This document shows, in pieces, positions 53,529-62,440 of a stretch of DNA of 64,000 nucleotides. The DNA is taken from positions 434,001 through 498,000 of the forward strand of contig CAMJML010000001.1 in NCBI GenBank assembly GCA_946407015.1, written 5' to 3'. Positions within the stretch are counted from its first letter, which is position 1. Every line of letters starts with the position of its first letter. A program made the position numbers and the translations under genes. The DNA comes from an uncultured Selenomonadales bacterium (GTDB lineage Bacteria > Bacillota > Negativicutes > DSM-1736 > Dendrosporobacteraceae). The notes beneath the pieces were generated by a model that was not told the origin of the DNA, ran no database searches, and worked only from the letters and a program-made list of their open reading frames with translations.

Positions 53529-54623
53529 ATGATGAAGTTAACCACCTTGTCGACCGGAGATATCGCCTACCGGTTTTATAAAAGTATTATTGTGTTGTTC
53601 GCCGGCAGGCGAAAGGTTCTGAGTACTTCGGTATTCAACGGCGGGTACCGCGAGGATTTGAAAGCGGTATTTAATAATGATTGCAATCCCGGGGCGGGAA
53701 TGGCCTGCACCCTGAAAGCCCCGACCTATGAAGAACATCTAAAAATGATGGCTGACGAACTTGGGGTTGAACCCGGCCAGAGCACTGGTATGTCGACAGC
53801 GGCCTCTATGAACAATGTGGCTATTGTCAGTGACCGATATGAAGCATTAACCGTAACGGCGCTGGTTACCGGCGGGGTTGAGGTCAACGGTGGCCGGGTC
53901 GGCGATCCGGCCAGCTATTATAAGCCGGTTGAGAAGGCTGTTATCGACAAACCCGGAACCATTAACATTATGTTGTTTATGGATGCCGATATGCCGCCCG
54001 GCACGATGGCCAGGGCGCTGGTTACCTGTACGGAGGCCAAGACTGCAGCGCTGCAGGAGCTCATGGCCGGCAGCAACTATTCAAGCGGGCTGGCTACCGG
54101 TTCGGGGACTGATTCTACGATTGTTGTGGCCAATCCTGACTCGGATTTGTACTTTGAGAGTGCCGGCAAGCATGCCAAGCTGGGGGAACTGATTGGCTGC
54201 GTGGTTAAAAAAGCCGTTAAAGAAGCCTTGTTTCGCCAAAATGGCTTAGGTCCAAAGCAACAGCATCGTGTTTTGCGGCGGCTGAAACGTTTTGGCATTA
54301 ACGAGGAAACACTGTGGCAACAGTATCGCAGCACAACAGAAGCTCCTGCTCCTAAGGCTGTTTTTATGGATGCCGTTTATCAGCTGGATCAGCTGCCTTT
54401 ATTGGTAACGTATACTTCTTTATTTGCTCACTTGCTGGATCAATTCAACTGGCAGCTGTTATCGGCTGAGCCGGTGGAGCAAGCAGGCAATGAATTGCTG
54501 GAATTGGCGGTACAGGTTTGCCATACCGACCGTGTTTCTATTATAGGCCGGAATGCAGCCGGTTATCTGGCTGCCTGGCAAACCATGCTGGTAGCAGCAC
54601 TGAGACAAAAATTGCATGGCTGA
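53529..54623 (+). CDS. cbiZ: Adenosylcobinamide amidohydrolase CbiZ
   Basis: This 364-aa protein is longer than the minimal CbiZ of about 230 residues. The N-terminal two thirds show family features: KVLSTSVFNGGYRED, PGAGMACTL, SDRYEALTVTALVTGG and the motif LATGSGTDSTIVVAN. CbiZ cleaves the aminopropanol arm of (pseudo)cobinamide to give cobyric acid for rebuilding the nucleotide loop. The extra C-terminal segment, about residues 255-364, is helical and unassigned. GAGGAGCG precedes the start. It fits directly downstream of a CbiR reaction. Confidence 0.9.
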   Translation: MMKLTTLSTGDIAYRFYKSIIVLFAGRRKVLSTSVFNGGYREDLKAVFNNDCNPGAGMACTLKAPTYEEHLKMMADELGVEPGQSTGMSTAASMNNVAIVSDRYEALTVTALVTGGVEVNGGRVGDPASYYKPVEKAVIDKPGTINIMLFMDADMPPGTMARALVTCTEAKTAALQELMAGSNYSSGLATGSGTDSTIVVANPDSDLYFESAGKHAKLGELIGCVVKKAVKEALFRQNGLGPKQQHRVLRRLKRFGINEETLWQQYRSTTEAPAPKAVFMDAVYQLDQLPLLVTYTSLFAHLLDQFNWQLLSAEPVEQAGNELLELAVQVCHTDRVSIIGRNAAGYLAAWQTMLVAALRQKLHG

Positions 54624-54641
54624 CTGATTGAGGAGGAAAGT

Positions 54642-55673
54642 ATGACAACATCGATTTATCCATTTACGGCCATTGTCGGCCAGGAAGATATGAAACTGGC
54701 TTTGGTACTGAATATTATTAATCCTGCGTTAGGTGGTGTGCTGATTAAGGGTGAAAAAGGGACTGCCAAATCGACGGCCGTGCGGGCATTGGCTGATTTA
54801 TTGCCTGCCATGGAAGTCACTGCCGGCTGCCGGTTTCAGTGTGATCCGCATAGTCCGGCCAATTTGTGTGCCGGCTGCCGTGACCGCCGGAATGCCGGGC
54901 ACGCTGTTACCGGAAAACCGGCTAAAATGAGGGTCATAGAACTGCCGGTCAGCGCAACCGAAGACCGGGTTGTCGGCACACTGGATATTGAGCATGCCAT
55001 CAAAGAGGGTGAAAAACGCTTTGAGCCAGGGATTCTGGCTGATGCCAACCGCAATATTTTATATGTTGATGAGATCAATCTCCTGGATGACCATGTCGTC
55101 GATGTATTGCTGGACGCAGCGGCTATGGGGGTCAATACCGTCGAACGGGAAGGGGTATCTTATTCGCACCCGGCCAAATTTGTCCTGGTGGGTACCATGA
55201 ATCCTGAAGAAGGGGATATTCGCCCCCAGTTAGTGGACCGCTTTGGCTTGTCGGTGACCGTGAAAGGCGAACATGAACCCCAGCAGCGGGTTGAAGTGAT
55301 CAAACGCCGCTTAGCCTATGAACAGGACCCGGAACGGTTTACAGTCCAGTATGAGGCTGAGCAGCAGCAATTGGCCGGGCAGATTACTCAGGCCCGTCAA
55401 TTGCTGCCCAAAATTAACCTGCCCGATGACCTGCTATTGTTGACGGCTAAAGTGGCCATTGTCCTGGAAGTTGACGGTCATCGGGCTGACATTACTGTTA
55501 TTAAAACGGCGATAACGCTGGCTGCCTTTGCCGGGCGAACCACGGTGACGCCTGAGGATCTCAGGCAGGCCGCCCGCTTGGCTCTTCCCCACCGGATGCG
55601 CCGCCGTCCTTTTGAAGAAGGGGTGCTGGACTGGGATAAAATTGAGGCTGTGTTTACCGAACATCGAGCGTAG
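54642..55673 (+). CDS. BchI/ChlI-like AAA+ chelatase subunit
   Basis: This 343-aa AAA+ protein has Walker [10 protein letters not shown] (about residues 37-45), a cysteine-rich insert typical of the family ([19 protein letters not shown]), Walker [15 protein letters not shown] and sensor region [19 protein letters not shown]. In Mg-chelatase and CobN-type cobaltochelatase such subunits form ATP-driven rings that activate the large subunit. The natural partner here is the CobN-like protein at 39508, in another riboswitch unit. Confidence 0.92.
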   Translation: MTTSIYPFTAIVGQEDMKLALVLNIINPALGGVLIKGEKGTAKSTAVRALADLLPAMEVTAGCRFQCDPHSPANLCAGCRDRRNAGHAVTGKPAKMRVIELPVSATEDRVVGTLDIEHAIKEGEKRFEPGILADANRNILYVDEINLLDDHVVDVLLDAAAMGVNTVEREGVSYSHPAKFVLVGTMNPEEGDIRPQLVDRFGLSVTVKGEHEPQQRVEVIKRRLAYEQDPERFTVQYEAEQQQLAGQITQARQLLPKINLPDDLLLLTAKVAIVLEVDGHRADITVIKTAITLAAFAGRTTVTPEDLRQAARLALPHRMRRRPFEEGVLDWDKIEAVFTEHRA

Positions 55674-55684
55674 GAGGCCAGTAA

Positions 55685-57556
55685 ATGGTACAACGAATAG
55701 GTTTCCCATTTGCGGCAGTCGTCGGACAGGAGCTTGCTAAGCAGGCGTTGCTGATTGCTGCCGTCAATCCTAAAGCCGGCGGCGTACTGCTCAGCGGGGA
55801 AAAAGGAACAGCCAAATCTACGCTGGTGCGTGCTTTAGCCCAGTTGCTGGAAAAGTCCAGACTGATTGAACTGCCGCTCAATGCCACCGAAGACATGGTA
55901 TTTGGCAGCATTGACATCCAAAAAGCCATTCAATTGGGTGTACGGGCGGCAACCCCCGGGCTGTTGGCCAGAGCGGACGGACATTTGCTATACATAGATG
56001 AAATTAATTTATTGCGCCGGGAAATTGTCAGTGGCATCTTGGATGTATCATCAACCGGCCTTAATGTCGTCGAACGGGAGGCATTGTCTTGTGTTTTCCC
56101 GGCCCGTTTTATCCTGATTGGCAGTATGAATCCGGAAGAGGGCAGCTTGTCACCCCAACTGCTGGACCGTTTTGGCATGATGGTGACGGTTGCCGGTGAG
56201 CACGACCCGGGCGTACGGGCTGAAATTGTCCGCCGAATATTAGCCTATGAACGTGATCCGGCTGCGTTTTGCCTCCTGTATCAGGAACAGAGCAAGCAAT
56301 TGCGGGAGCGAATAAGTGCGGCGCAGCAGTGTCTGCACCGGGTGGAATTATCGGAAGCCATGCTGGAGCTGGCAGCCCAATATTGTTCACAGGCCTGCTC
56401 AGCCGGTCACCGGGGTGAATACTATCTGGTGGAAGTGGCCAGAAGCATTGCCGCGCTGGCCGGCCGGCTTTATGTATTGCCGGATGACATCACGGACGCT
56501 GCCAAACTGGTGCTGCCCCATCGCCTGCAGCAGCAAAGCCCGGAAACGGCAACGGCAGATCAGCCGGAGCCGGAGGCGGAACCACCCAATCAAGCTGAGT
56601 CGCCGGATGAGGCTGAAAATAATCAGGAACAAGCTCCTCCCGGGCTTCCTGACCAGGAGGATCCGCGTCAAGCCGAACCCGAGTGCCAGGATGAACATAC
56701 TCAGGAACAAAATGCCGGCGATACCGAGCGGACTGCCGATATTGGTGCTATTCCGCTCATGGGTCAATTGAACCTCAATACCCGTGACAGGCAGGCGAGG
56801 CAAGGGGCAGGAAAACGCAGCCTGACCCGGAGCAATACCAAACTGGGCCGCTACGTACGGGCTGAAATCCGGCCCGATCTGGTTAGCGATTTGGCCCTGG
56901 ATGCGACCCTCAGGGCCGCGGCCGCCTATCAGCGTGTGCGCCCGCGCGGGCGCTGTGCCTTGACCATCTATCGCCAGGACTGGCGGAAAAAAATCCGGGA
57001 AAAACGGATTGGCAGTATCTTTCTTTTTGTTGTTGATGCCAGCGGCTCCATGGGGGCCCGCGAGCGGATGAAAGCCGTTAAAGGAACGGTGATGGCACTT
57101 TTGCAGGATGCCTACCAAAAACGGGATCAAGTAGGGCTTATTGCTTTTCGCCGCGATCACGCCGAATTGTTATTGCCGGTAACCCGCAGTGTGGATTTAG
57201 CCCAGAAATGTCTGAAGCATTTGCCGACAGGCGGCAAAACCCCGCTGGCTGAAGGCATGCTCATGACGCTGGAGGTACTGCAGGCGCTCAAACGCCGCGA
57301 CAAGGATGTCCAGCCTGTTGTGGTGCTGGTCACCGATGGCCGGGCCAACAGCCAGTCCGATGCCGTGACAGCGGCTTTGGAGGCATCCCGGCAACTGGGG
57401 GAGACCGGAGTCCATAGTCTGGTCATTGACACCGAACAGGATTTTATTAAATTGGGGATTGCAGGAAAAATCGCTCGGCAATTAGGCGGGGCTTACTATA
57501 AATTAGAAGAATTATCAGCGCAAAAGATGATCCAAATCGTCAACACGCTGCGCTGA
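55685..57556 (+). CDS. BchD/ChlD-like AAA+ and VWA chelatase subunit
   Basis: This 623-aa protein has an N-terminal AAA+ module with intact Walker [10 protein letters not shown] and LLYIDEINLL. A linker of about 100 residues rich in Pro, Glu and Gln (roughly 280-385) follows. A C-terminal von Willebrand A domain carries the MIDAS motif FVVDASGSMGARERM. The order matches BchD. AGGAGG precedes the start, 12 bases after the BchI-like stop. With 54642 and 39508 it completes a three-subunit chelatase. Confidence 0.92.
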   Translation: MVQRIGFPFAAVVGQELAKQALLIAAVNPKAGGVLLSGEKGTAKSTLVRALAQLLEKSRLIELPLNATEDMVFGSIDIQKAIQLGVRAATPGLLARADGHLLYIDEINLLRREIVSGILDVSSTGLNVVEREALSCVFPARFILIGSMNPEEGSLSPQLLDRFGMMVTVAGEHDPGVRAEIVRRILAYERDPAAFCLLYQEQSKQLRERISAAQQCLHRVELSEAMLELAAQYCSQACSAGHRGEYYLVEVARSIAALAGRLYVLPDDITDAAKLVLPHRLQQQSPETATADQPEPEAEPPNQAESPDEAENNQEQAPPGLPDQEDPRQAEPECQDEHTQEQNAGDTERTADIGAIPLMGQLNLNTRDRQARQGAGKRSLTRSNTKLGRYVRAEIRPDLVSDLALDATLRAAAAYQRVRPRGRCALTIYRQDWRKKIREKRIGSIFLFVVDASGSMGARERMKAVKGTVMALLQDAYQKRDQVGLIAFRRDHAELLLPVTRSVDLAQKCLKHLPTGGKTPLAEGMLMTLEVLQALKRRDKDVQPVVVLVTDGRANSQSDAVTAALEASRQLGETGVHSLVIDTEQDFIKLGIAGKIARQLGGAYYKLEELSAQKMIQIVNTLR

Positions 57557-57573
57557 CAAACAGGAGGTTTAGC

Positions 57574-58221
57574 ATGGACTTTTTAGTACAATGCATCAAT
57601 TTGTTTCATAAAGGCGGTCCGGTGATGTATTTATTGGCCTTTTGCTCACTGGTCGTCGTTACAATCGGAGCCGAAAGATTCCTGTATTTTCGCAGCAGTA
57701 TGGCGAATACTGAGGAGCTTGCAGAAAAAATTCAGCAACTACTGGACCGCCAGCGCATTGGCGAAGCCCAGCAGCTTTGCGAGCAGACTCCGGGGCTGGT
57801 CGGTAAACTGGCAGCGCAAGGGTTAGGCGCTTATCAGCGGGAGGAAAACGTGGAAAACACCATGACGGCCGGGGCAATGCTGGCTGCCGCCCGTTTGCGG
57901 GAAAATATGCGCTTTTTGAGTGCCATTGTCACGATGGCGCCCCTTCTGGGCCTGTTAGGTACAGTGATTGGGATGATTAACTCTTTCAGCGTGTTTAATG
58001 TGCAATCCGGTCAGCCTATGGCCATCACCGGCGGAGTGGGTGAAGCGCTGGTAGCGACGGCAGCCGGGTTGGTTGTGGCGGTTATGGCGCTTACCGTACA
58101 TGTTTACTTTTCACACCGGTTGGATCAATTGGTTACCGATATGGAACAAATTACGGCTCTTATCGTGATTCGGCTGGCTAAAAAAAAGCTGGTGCGGAGG
58201 GAAACCCATGAAATTGCGTAA
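57574..58221 (+). CDS. exbB: ExbB (MotA/TolQ/ExbB proton channel)
   Basis: This 215-aa inner-membrane protein has three membrane segments (MYLLAFCSLVVVTIGAERF, IVTMAPLLGLLGTVIGMI, ATAAGLVVAVMALTVHVYF). With ExbD it uses the proton gradient to energise TonB. It is encoded behind the chelatase genes and overlaps exbD by 14 bases. It presumably powers the eight receptors in the window. Confidence 0.93.
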   Translation: MDFLVQCINLFHKGGPVMYLLAFCSLVVVTIGAERFLYFRSSMANTEELAEKIQQLLDRQRIGEAQQLCEQTPGLVGKLAAQGLGAYQREENVENTMTAGAMLAAARLRENMRFLSAIVTMAPLLGLLGTVIGMINSFSVFNVQSGQPMAITGGVGEALVATAAGLVVAVMALTVHVYFSHRLDQLVTDMEQITALIVIRLAKKKLVRRETHEIA

Positions 58222-58618
58222 CTTGCGGATTGACAGTCAGCCGCAGCTTATGATTATTCCTATGATTGATATTATCTTTTTTCTATTAGTATTTTTTATG
58301 ATGAGTACACTGTATATGGTGGAGCAGCATACGATTCCGGTTAATTTGCCCCAGGCGGCTGCTGCGCAAAGTGAACCGACGCGCAGTATCAATATTACTG
58401 TACTGTCTGACGGGCGGGTTGTCTTTGAGCAAGAGGAACTTCCACTGCAACTGCTGCAACGGCGGATCAGTCTGGAACTGCAGAAGCAGCCGGACAGTAT
58501 GTTTGTATTGAGAGGCGATGAAAAAGTCGAATATGGCAATGTCATTGAAGTACTGGACCAGATGAAACAGGCCGGTGCCCGCCGGATTGCGGTAGCGGCC
58601 GAACTGAAGGCGAGGTAG
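58208..58618 (+). CDS. exbD: ExbD
   Basis: This 136-aa protein has one N-terminal membrane segment (MIPMIDIIFFLLVFFMMS) carrying the conserved Asp of ExbD, followed by a periplasmic domain (FVLRGDEKVEYGNVIEVLDQ). It forms the motor with ExbB. Confidence 0.92.
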   Translation: MKLRNLRIDSQPQLMIIPMIDIIFFLLVFFMMSTLYMVEQHTIPVNLPQAAAAQSEPTRSINITVLSDGRVVFEQEELPLQLLQRRISLELQKQPDSMFVLRGDEKVEYGNVIEVLDQMKQAGARRIAVAAELKAR

Positions 58619-58622
58619 AAAG

Positions 58623-59354
58623 ATGACAAACAAGCTTAGATGGCGCCGGGCGGCAGGCTTTTCCTGCGTGTTTCACTTGGTGTTTTTTATTTTACTGGGG
58701 TGGTTTGCCGCTCCTCTTTTTGAAGCCCCTGTCACCGCTGAGGAGTTGATTGAACTGGAGTTAGCTGACCCGGGAGGCGATCATGAGCTAGAAGCCGGAG
58801 CGCCAGCTGCTCCCAGTGCTTCGCCGCAGGATTCCGTTCAGATGAAAGCGCCGCAAGTGGTTCAGTCTCACACGCCCCAGGTTGTGGCTGTAGCTGAGCC
58901 GATGACTTTAATGTCTGCCGAAGTTCCGGCAGACATCGTAGAAAACTCCGGCGGTACGGGTAGCGCGCCAGGTGAAGGGGGCGCGAATGGTTCTGGCAAT
59001 GGCAGCGGAGCGGATACCGGTGGTTCCGGCGGCGGCAGCGGGCAGGGAAATGATGCCGGTACTGGAAGGAAGGGGATACTGCATCCCCGCGTTCTCAGTA
59101 AAGTGGAACCGGTTTATCCGCCCTCAGCCAGAAACGCCGGTCAGGAAGGAACGGTTGTTTTAAAGATTCAGATTATGGAAAATGGTCGTCCAGGAGATAT
59201 TGTGGTATATCGTTCGTCCGGGTATGATTCGCTGGATGACGCTGCTGTTGCTGCAGTGAAAAAATGGAGATTTACTCCAGCCAAGGATCGGGAGAGTGGC
59301 AGAACTTTCACGTGTACGACATCTTTACCGGTCGTTTTCCAACTTAAAAACTAA
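58623..59354 (+). CDS. tonB: TonB energy-transducing protein
   Basis: This 243-aa protein has an N-terminal anchor (GFSCVFHLVFFILLGWFAAP) and a C-terminal TonB domain (VEPVYPPSARNAGQEGTVVL, AAVKKWRFTPAKDRESG). The usual Pro/Lys-rich periplasmic spacer is replaced by a shorter region ending in a Gly/Ser/Asn-rich stretch of about 40 residues, which is unusual. It is the last gene of the riboswitch 9 block; the next 112 bases to the regulator hold no clear terminator. Confidence 0.92.
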   Translation: MTNKLRWRRAAGFSCVFHLVFFILLGWFAAPLFEAPVTAEELIELELADPGGDHELEAGAPAAPSASPQDSVQMKAPQVVQSHTPQVVAVAEPMTLMSAEVPADIVENSGGTGSAPGEGGANGSGNGSGADTGGSGGGSGQGNDAGTGRKGILHPRVLSKVEPVYPPSARNAGQEGTVVLKIQIMENGRPGDIVVYRSSGYDSLDDAAVAAVKKWRFTPAKDRESGRTFTCTTSLPVVFQLKN

Positions 59355-59466
59355 CCTGGTGATTAATTTCAATTTCCTATGTCTCTTTTATTCGCAAGCA
59401 TCATAAGATATATCAAGTTCTGTCATGATTAAATGTGCTTTCGAGTAAAGCAGTTGGGAGGTACTG

Positions 59467-60141
59467 ATGTTATCACCAAGCCTGGAAGATTATTTAGAGG
59501 AAATTTATCGGTTATCCCTTACGGCGGGGATGGTCCGGGTGACCGATATTAGCCGTAAATTAAGGGTATCTACGCCATCGGTTACTAAGGCCTTAAGACG
59601 ACTGCTGTCCAAAGGCTATATCACACATCAGCGTTATGGTTTGATCGGAGTGACGGACAGTGGTAAAAAGATGGGGGCCTTTCTGATTGAACGCAATCAG
59701 ACCTTGCAGGAGTTTCTCATGCTGATCCGCGCCAATTGCGATATTCCGGCTGAGGCTGAGTCGATTGAGCATTATTTATCCAATTCAACCATTGATTCTT
59801 TAAAATCATTAGGGTTGTTTATGCAAAGCCATCCTGATGTGTATAAACGCTACATAGAATTTATGGAAAATCCGGTGGTGCCGGAAAAGGACGAAAGCAG
59901 TGCGCCTGCAGCCGAGACTTCCGGGGACGAGGTGATTATTTTGATCCCGGAACCGGAGGAGCCGTCTGAGGAAGAAAACATCGTGCAAAGTGAAGAGGCT
60001 GCCCAGCAGTCTAAGGTTGAAAAGACGGAGATAGCTGCTGCGGATACCGGAATTTTCGCGATAGAAAAGACCAATTTGGAACCTACGCCTGACGAATTGC
60101 CTCAAGACACAGAGGCTGCAGAAAAGAAACCTGCTGAATAG
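59467..60141 (+). CDS. DtxR/MntR-type regulator with long acidic tail
   Basis: This 224-aa protein. Residues 1-75 form a DtxR/MntR winged helix (SLEDYLEEIYRLS, VTDISRKLRVSTPSVTKALR). Residues 76-140 resemble the dimerisation helices, though the metal-site pattern of MntR (the usual E/H-rich HxxE segment) is poorly preserved. Residues 140-224 are Glu/Pro/Ala-rich and look disordered, which is atypical. It lies beside the feo operon on the other strand and may regulate it. Paired palindromes upstream of feoA are candidate targets. Confidence 0.85.
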   Translation: MLSPSLEDYLEEIYRLSLTAGMVRVTDISRKLRVSTPSVTKALRRLLSKGYITHQRYGLIGVTDSGKKMGAFLIERNQTLQEFLMLIRANCDIPAEAESIEHYLSNSTIDSLKSLGLFMQSHPDVYKRYIEFMENPVVPEKDESSAPAAETSGDEVIILIPEPEEPSEEENIVQSEEAAQQSKVEKTEIAAADTGIFAIEKTNLEPTPDELPQDTEAAEKKPAE

Positions 60142-60160
60142 AAAAACCAGTGACTGGAAT

Positions 60161-60260
60161 AACCACAGAAGATACGTGGCCGCAAAAGAATCAAGGCGCG
60201 ATAACAATCGCGCCCGTAATCCTCTGCGTCCTCTGTGTTCTCTGTGGTTCGTTTTTTATA
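60161..60260. terminator. Nested inverted repeat, probable bidirectional terminator
   Basis: Outer arms AACCACAGA (60161-60169) and TCTGTGGTT (60241-60249) enclose a perfect inner hairpin GGCGCGAT-AACA-ATCGCGCC (60195-60214); a T-run follows on the plus strand. The right arm, read on the minus strand, is AACCACAGAGAACACAGAGG, a motif I have seen repeated in many bacterial genomes. It separates the convergent regulator and feoB genes. Confidence 0.6.
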
Positions 60261-61659
60261 CCAGGCCAAGTAGCCGAACCGTTTGGGCGACAACGAAGCA
60301 AACACCAATTCCGGCAACGGTGGGCAGCAGGAAGGTCAGTAACGTCCATTTGGTACTGCCGGATTCTTTATAGGCCGATAACAGGGTGGTGGTGCAAGGC
60401 CAGTGCAACAGGCAAAACAGCATAGTGCATAAGGCGGTCAGCCAGGTCCAGCCATGATCGATAAAAATAGCCCGTAATTCCTCCAGAGAGTCCACTTCGA
60501 TCATATAGCCGGTAGATAAGTAGCTCATGAGTAAAATGGGGACTACAATTTCATTGGCCGGTAAACCGAGAATGAAAGCCAGCAGGATAAAACCGTCCAA
60601 GCCGATTGCCTGGGCAAAAGGCTGCAGGAAATTGGCGAAGTATACCAGGATGCTGGTATCGCCTATGTAAAGATTGGCTAAAATCCAGGTCAACGCTCCG
60701 GCCGGAGCAGCCATGACTACTGCCCGTTTGAGTACGAAGAGGGTACGGTCAATTAAAGAGCGGTAGAGGATGGCGCCAAACTGCGGTTTCCGGTAGGGCG
60801 GGAGCTCCAGGACCATAGAGGAAGCTTCACCTTTTAGCAGCGTATGAGATAGTAACCAGGATACCGCGAAAGTAATCAAGACTCCGAGCAGCACCAGACC
60901 GGTAATCATGGCGGCGATCATGAAAGTGGAGTACTCTCCAGTTAGGGTACCGGCAACAAAGATAGTGGCTACAGCAATGAGGGTGGGAAAACGGCCGTTG
61001 CAGGGAACAAAGTTGTTAGTCAGAATAGCAATCAGGCGTTCCCGCGGGGAATCAATAATGCGGCAAGAGACAACCCCGGCAGCGTTGCAGCCAAAGCCCA
61101 TGCACATGGTGAGTATTTGTTTACCGCAGGCTTTGCACTTTTTGAAAACATGGTCCAGGTTGAAGGCGACGCGAGGCAGATAACCTAAGTCTTCCAGCAG
61201 TGTAAAGAAGGGGAAAAAGATGGCCATAGGGGGAAGCATCACCGAGATGACCCAGGCCAATCCGCGGTAAAGTCCTAATACCAGGACACCGTGCAGCCAT
61301 TCCGGGGCGTTGACAACGGTAAACCAGCCGGTTAGCACATCCTGAAAGCCAAATAAAGCGTCAGCCAGCAGCGCGGAGAGAACGTTGGCTCCTTCAATGG
61401 TGAACCAGAATATAACGCCCAGGATCGCTAGCATAATGGGATAGCCAAATATGCGTGAGGTTAAAATGTCGTCAATGCGGGCATCCAGCGTTTTGACAGC
61501 AGGTGGTTTTGTTACGACCCGTTTGGCGATCGTTTCGGCACTGGCATAAATGTCGGCAACAATCTTGTCACCGAGGGCATTGTCATGCTGGATGCGGATG
61601 GAATCCGCATCCAGGCAAACTTCGGAAAGGGTGGTCAGGGGTCTTACAACCGATTTCAT
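60256..61659 (-). CDS. feoB: FeoB membrane domain (split FeoB, C-terminal half)
   Basis: This 467-aa multi-pass protein has FeoB Gate-type motifs (GYLPRVAFNLDHVFKKCKA, MCMGFGCNAAGVVSCRII, NFVPCNGRFPTLIAVA) and a C-terminal segment near LSTGYMIEV. It begins MKSVVRPLTTLSEVC and lacks the GTPase domain, which is encoded by the overlapping upstream gene (4-base overlap). FeoB transports Fe2+ across the inner membrane. The clean ATGA-type overlap argues for a functional two-gene arrangement rather than a frameshift. Confidence 0.9.
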   Translation of the reverse strand: MKSVVRPLTTLSEVCLDADSIRIQHDNALGDKIVADIYASAETIAKRVVTKPPAVKTLDARIDDILTSRIFGYPIMLAILGVIFWFTIEGANVLSALLADALFGFQDVLTGWFTVVNAPEWLHGVLVLGLYRGLAWVISVMLPPMAIFFPFFTLLEDLGYLPRVAFNLDHVFKKCKACGKQILTMCMGFGCNAAGVVSCRIIDSPRERLIAILTNNFVPCNGRFPTLIAVATIFVAGTLTGEYSTFMIAAMITGLVLLGVLITFAVSWLLSHTLLKGEASSMVLELPPYRKPQFGAILYRSLIDRTLFVLKRAVVMAAPAGALTWILANLYIGDTSILVYFANFLQPFAQAIGLDGFILLAFILGLPANEIVVPILLMSYLSTGYMIEVDSLEELRAIFIDHGWTWLTALCTMLFCLLHWPCTTTLLSAYKESGSTKWTLLTFLLPTVAGIGVCFVVAQTVRLLGLV

Positions 61660-62429
61660 ACAGCAGCCTCCTTGGTGATTTGAAGTGGGTTTAACTCTAA
61701 ATGGACGCTGATCGTATCAATAAAATTCTGATCGCCATCCAGCAGTCTGAGAGCAACCCAGCGTGGGTCTAGTTTATGATCAATTAAACGGTTTATTTTA
61801 GGAAGCAGTTGTTCAACCGCAGCCTCGACTTCTGGGGAATAGACCAGTCGCTTAGGGCGGGGTTGGAGATTTCTTTTAGCGACTTGGTACAACACGGCCT
61901 GAAGTTCTTCCAGTCCTTCATGGCTGCGGGCCGCAGTAGCCACTACGGGAACTCCTAATTCTTGCTCCAGCGCTTTGATATCAACTTGAATGTTTTTTTT
62001 GCGGGCTTCATCCATCAAATTGACACAAACTACAATATTGGGGGTGATTTCCATGACCTGCAGGGCTAAATTCAGGTTTCGCTCCAGGCAGGTGGCATCC
62101 AGTACGACCAGGGTCACGTCAGGGCGTCCAAAGCAGATGAAGTCTCTGGCGACCTGCTCTTCGACTGAATGGGCCAGGATGGAATAAGTTCCTGGCAGGT
62201 CTACAAGCAGGAAGGATTGATCCTGATAAGTAAACGTGCCTTGTGCATTATCAACCGTCTTTCCCGGCCAGTTGCCGGTATGCTGGCGCAGGCCGGTCAA
62301 TGCATTAAACACCGTGCTTTTACCTACATTGGGATTACCGGCAAGGGCAACCACAAATTGATTGGCAGCCGGAGTAATACCAAAATGACGGCTTAACATT
62401 TGCTGATGGCTTTCTGAAGTGCTATTCAC
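61656..62429 (-). CDS. feoB: FeoB GTPase domain (split FeoB, N-terminal half)
   Basis: This 257-aa protein has G1 AGNPNVGKST, G3 DLPGTYSI and G4 region CVNLMDEARK, followed by the helical GDI-like domain. It is normally fused to the transporter domain. It starts at ATG 62429 after GGAGGG, 11 bases downstream of feoA. Confidence 0.92.
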   Translation of the reverse strand: MNSTSESHQQMLSRHFGITPAANQFVVALAGNPNVGKSTVFNALTGLRQHTGNWPGKTVDNAQGTFTYQDQSFLLVDLPGTYSILAHSVEEQVARDFICFGRPDVTLVVLDATCLERNLNLALQVMEITPNIVVCVNLMDEARKKNIQVDIKALEQELGVPVVATAARSHEGLEELQAVLYQVAKRNLQPRPKRLVYSPEVEAAVEQLLPKINRLIDHKLDPRWVALRLLDGDQNFIDTISVHLELNPLQITKEAAV

Positions 62430-62440
62430 GCGAAACCCTC

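Noticed and set aside
56399-57160. 253-aa antisense frame inside the BchD-like gene
   Set aside because: It is a mirror of the GC-rich, Pro/Glu-coding linker and VWA region. It has no start signal and no recognisable domain.
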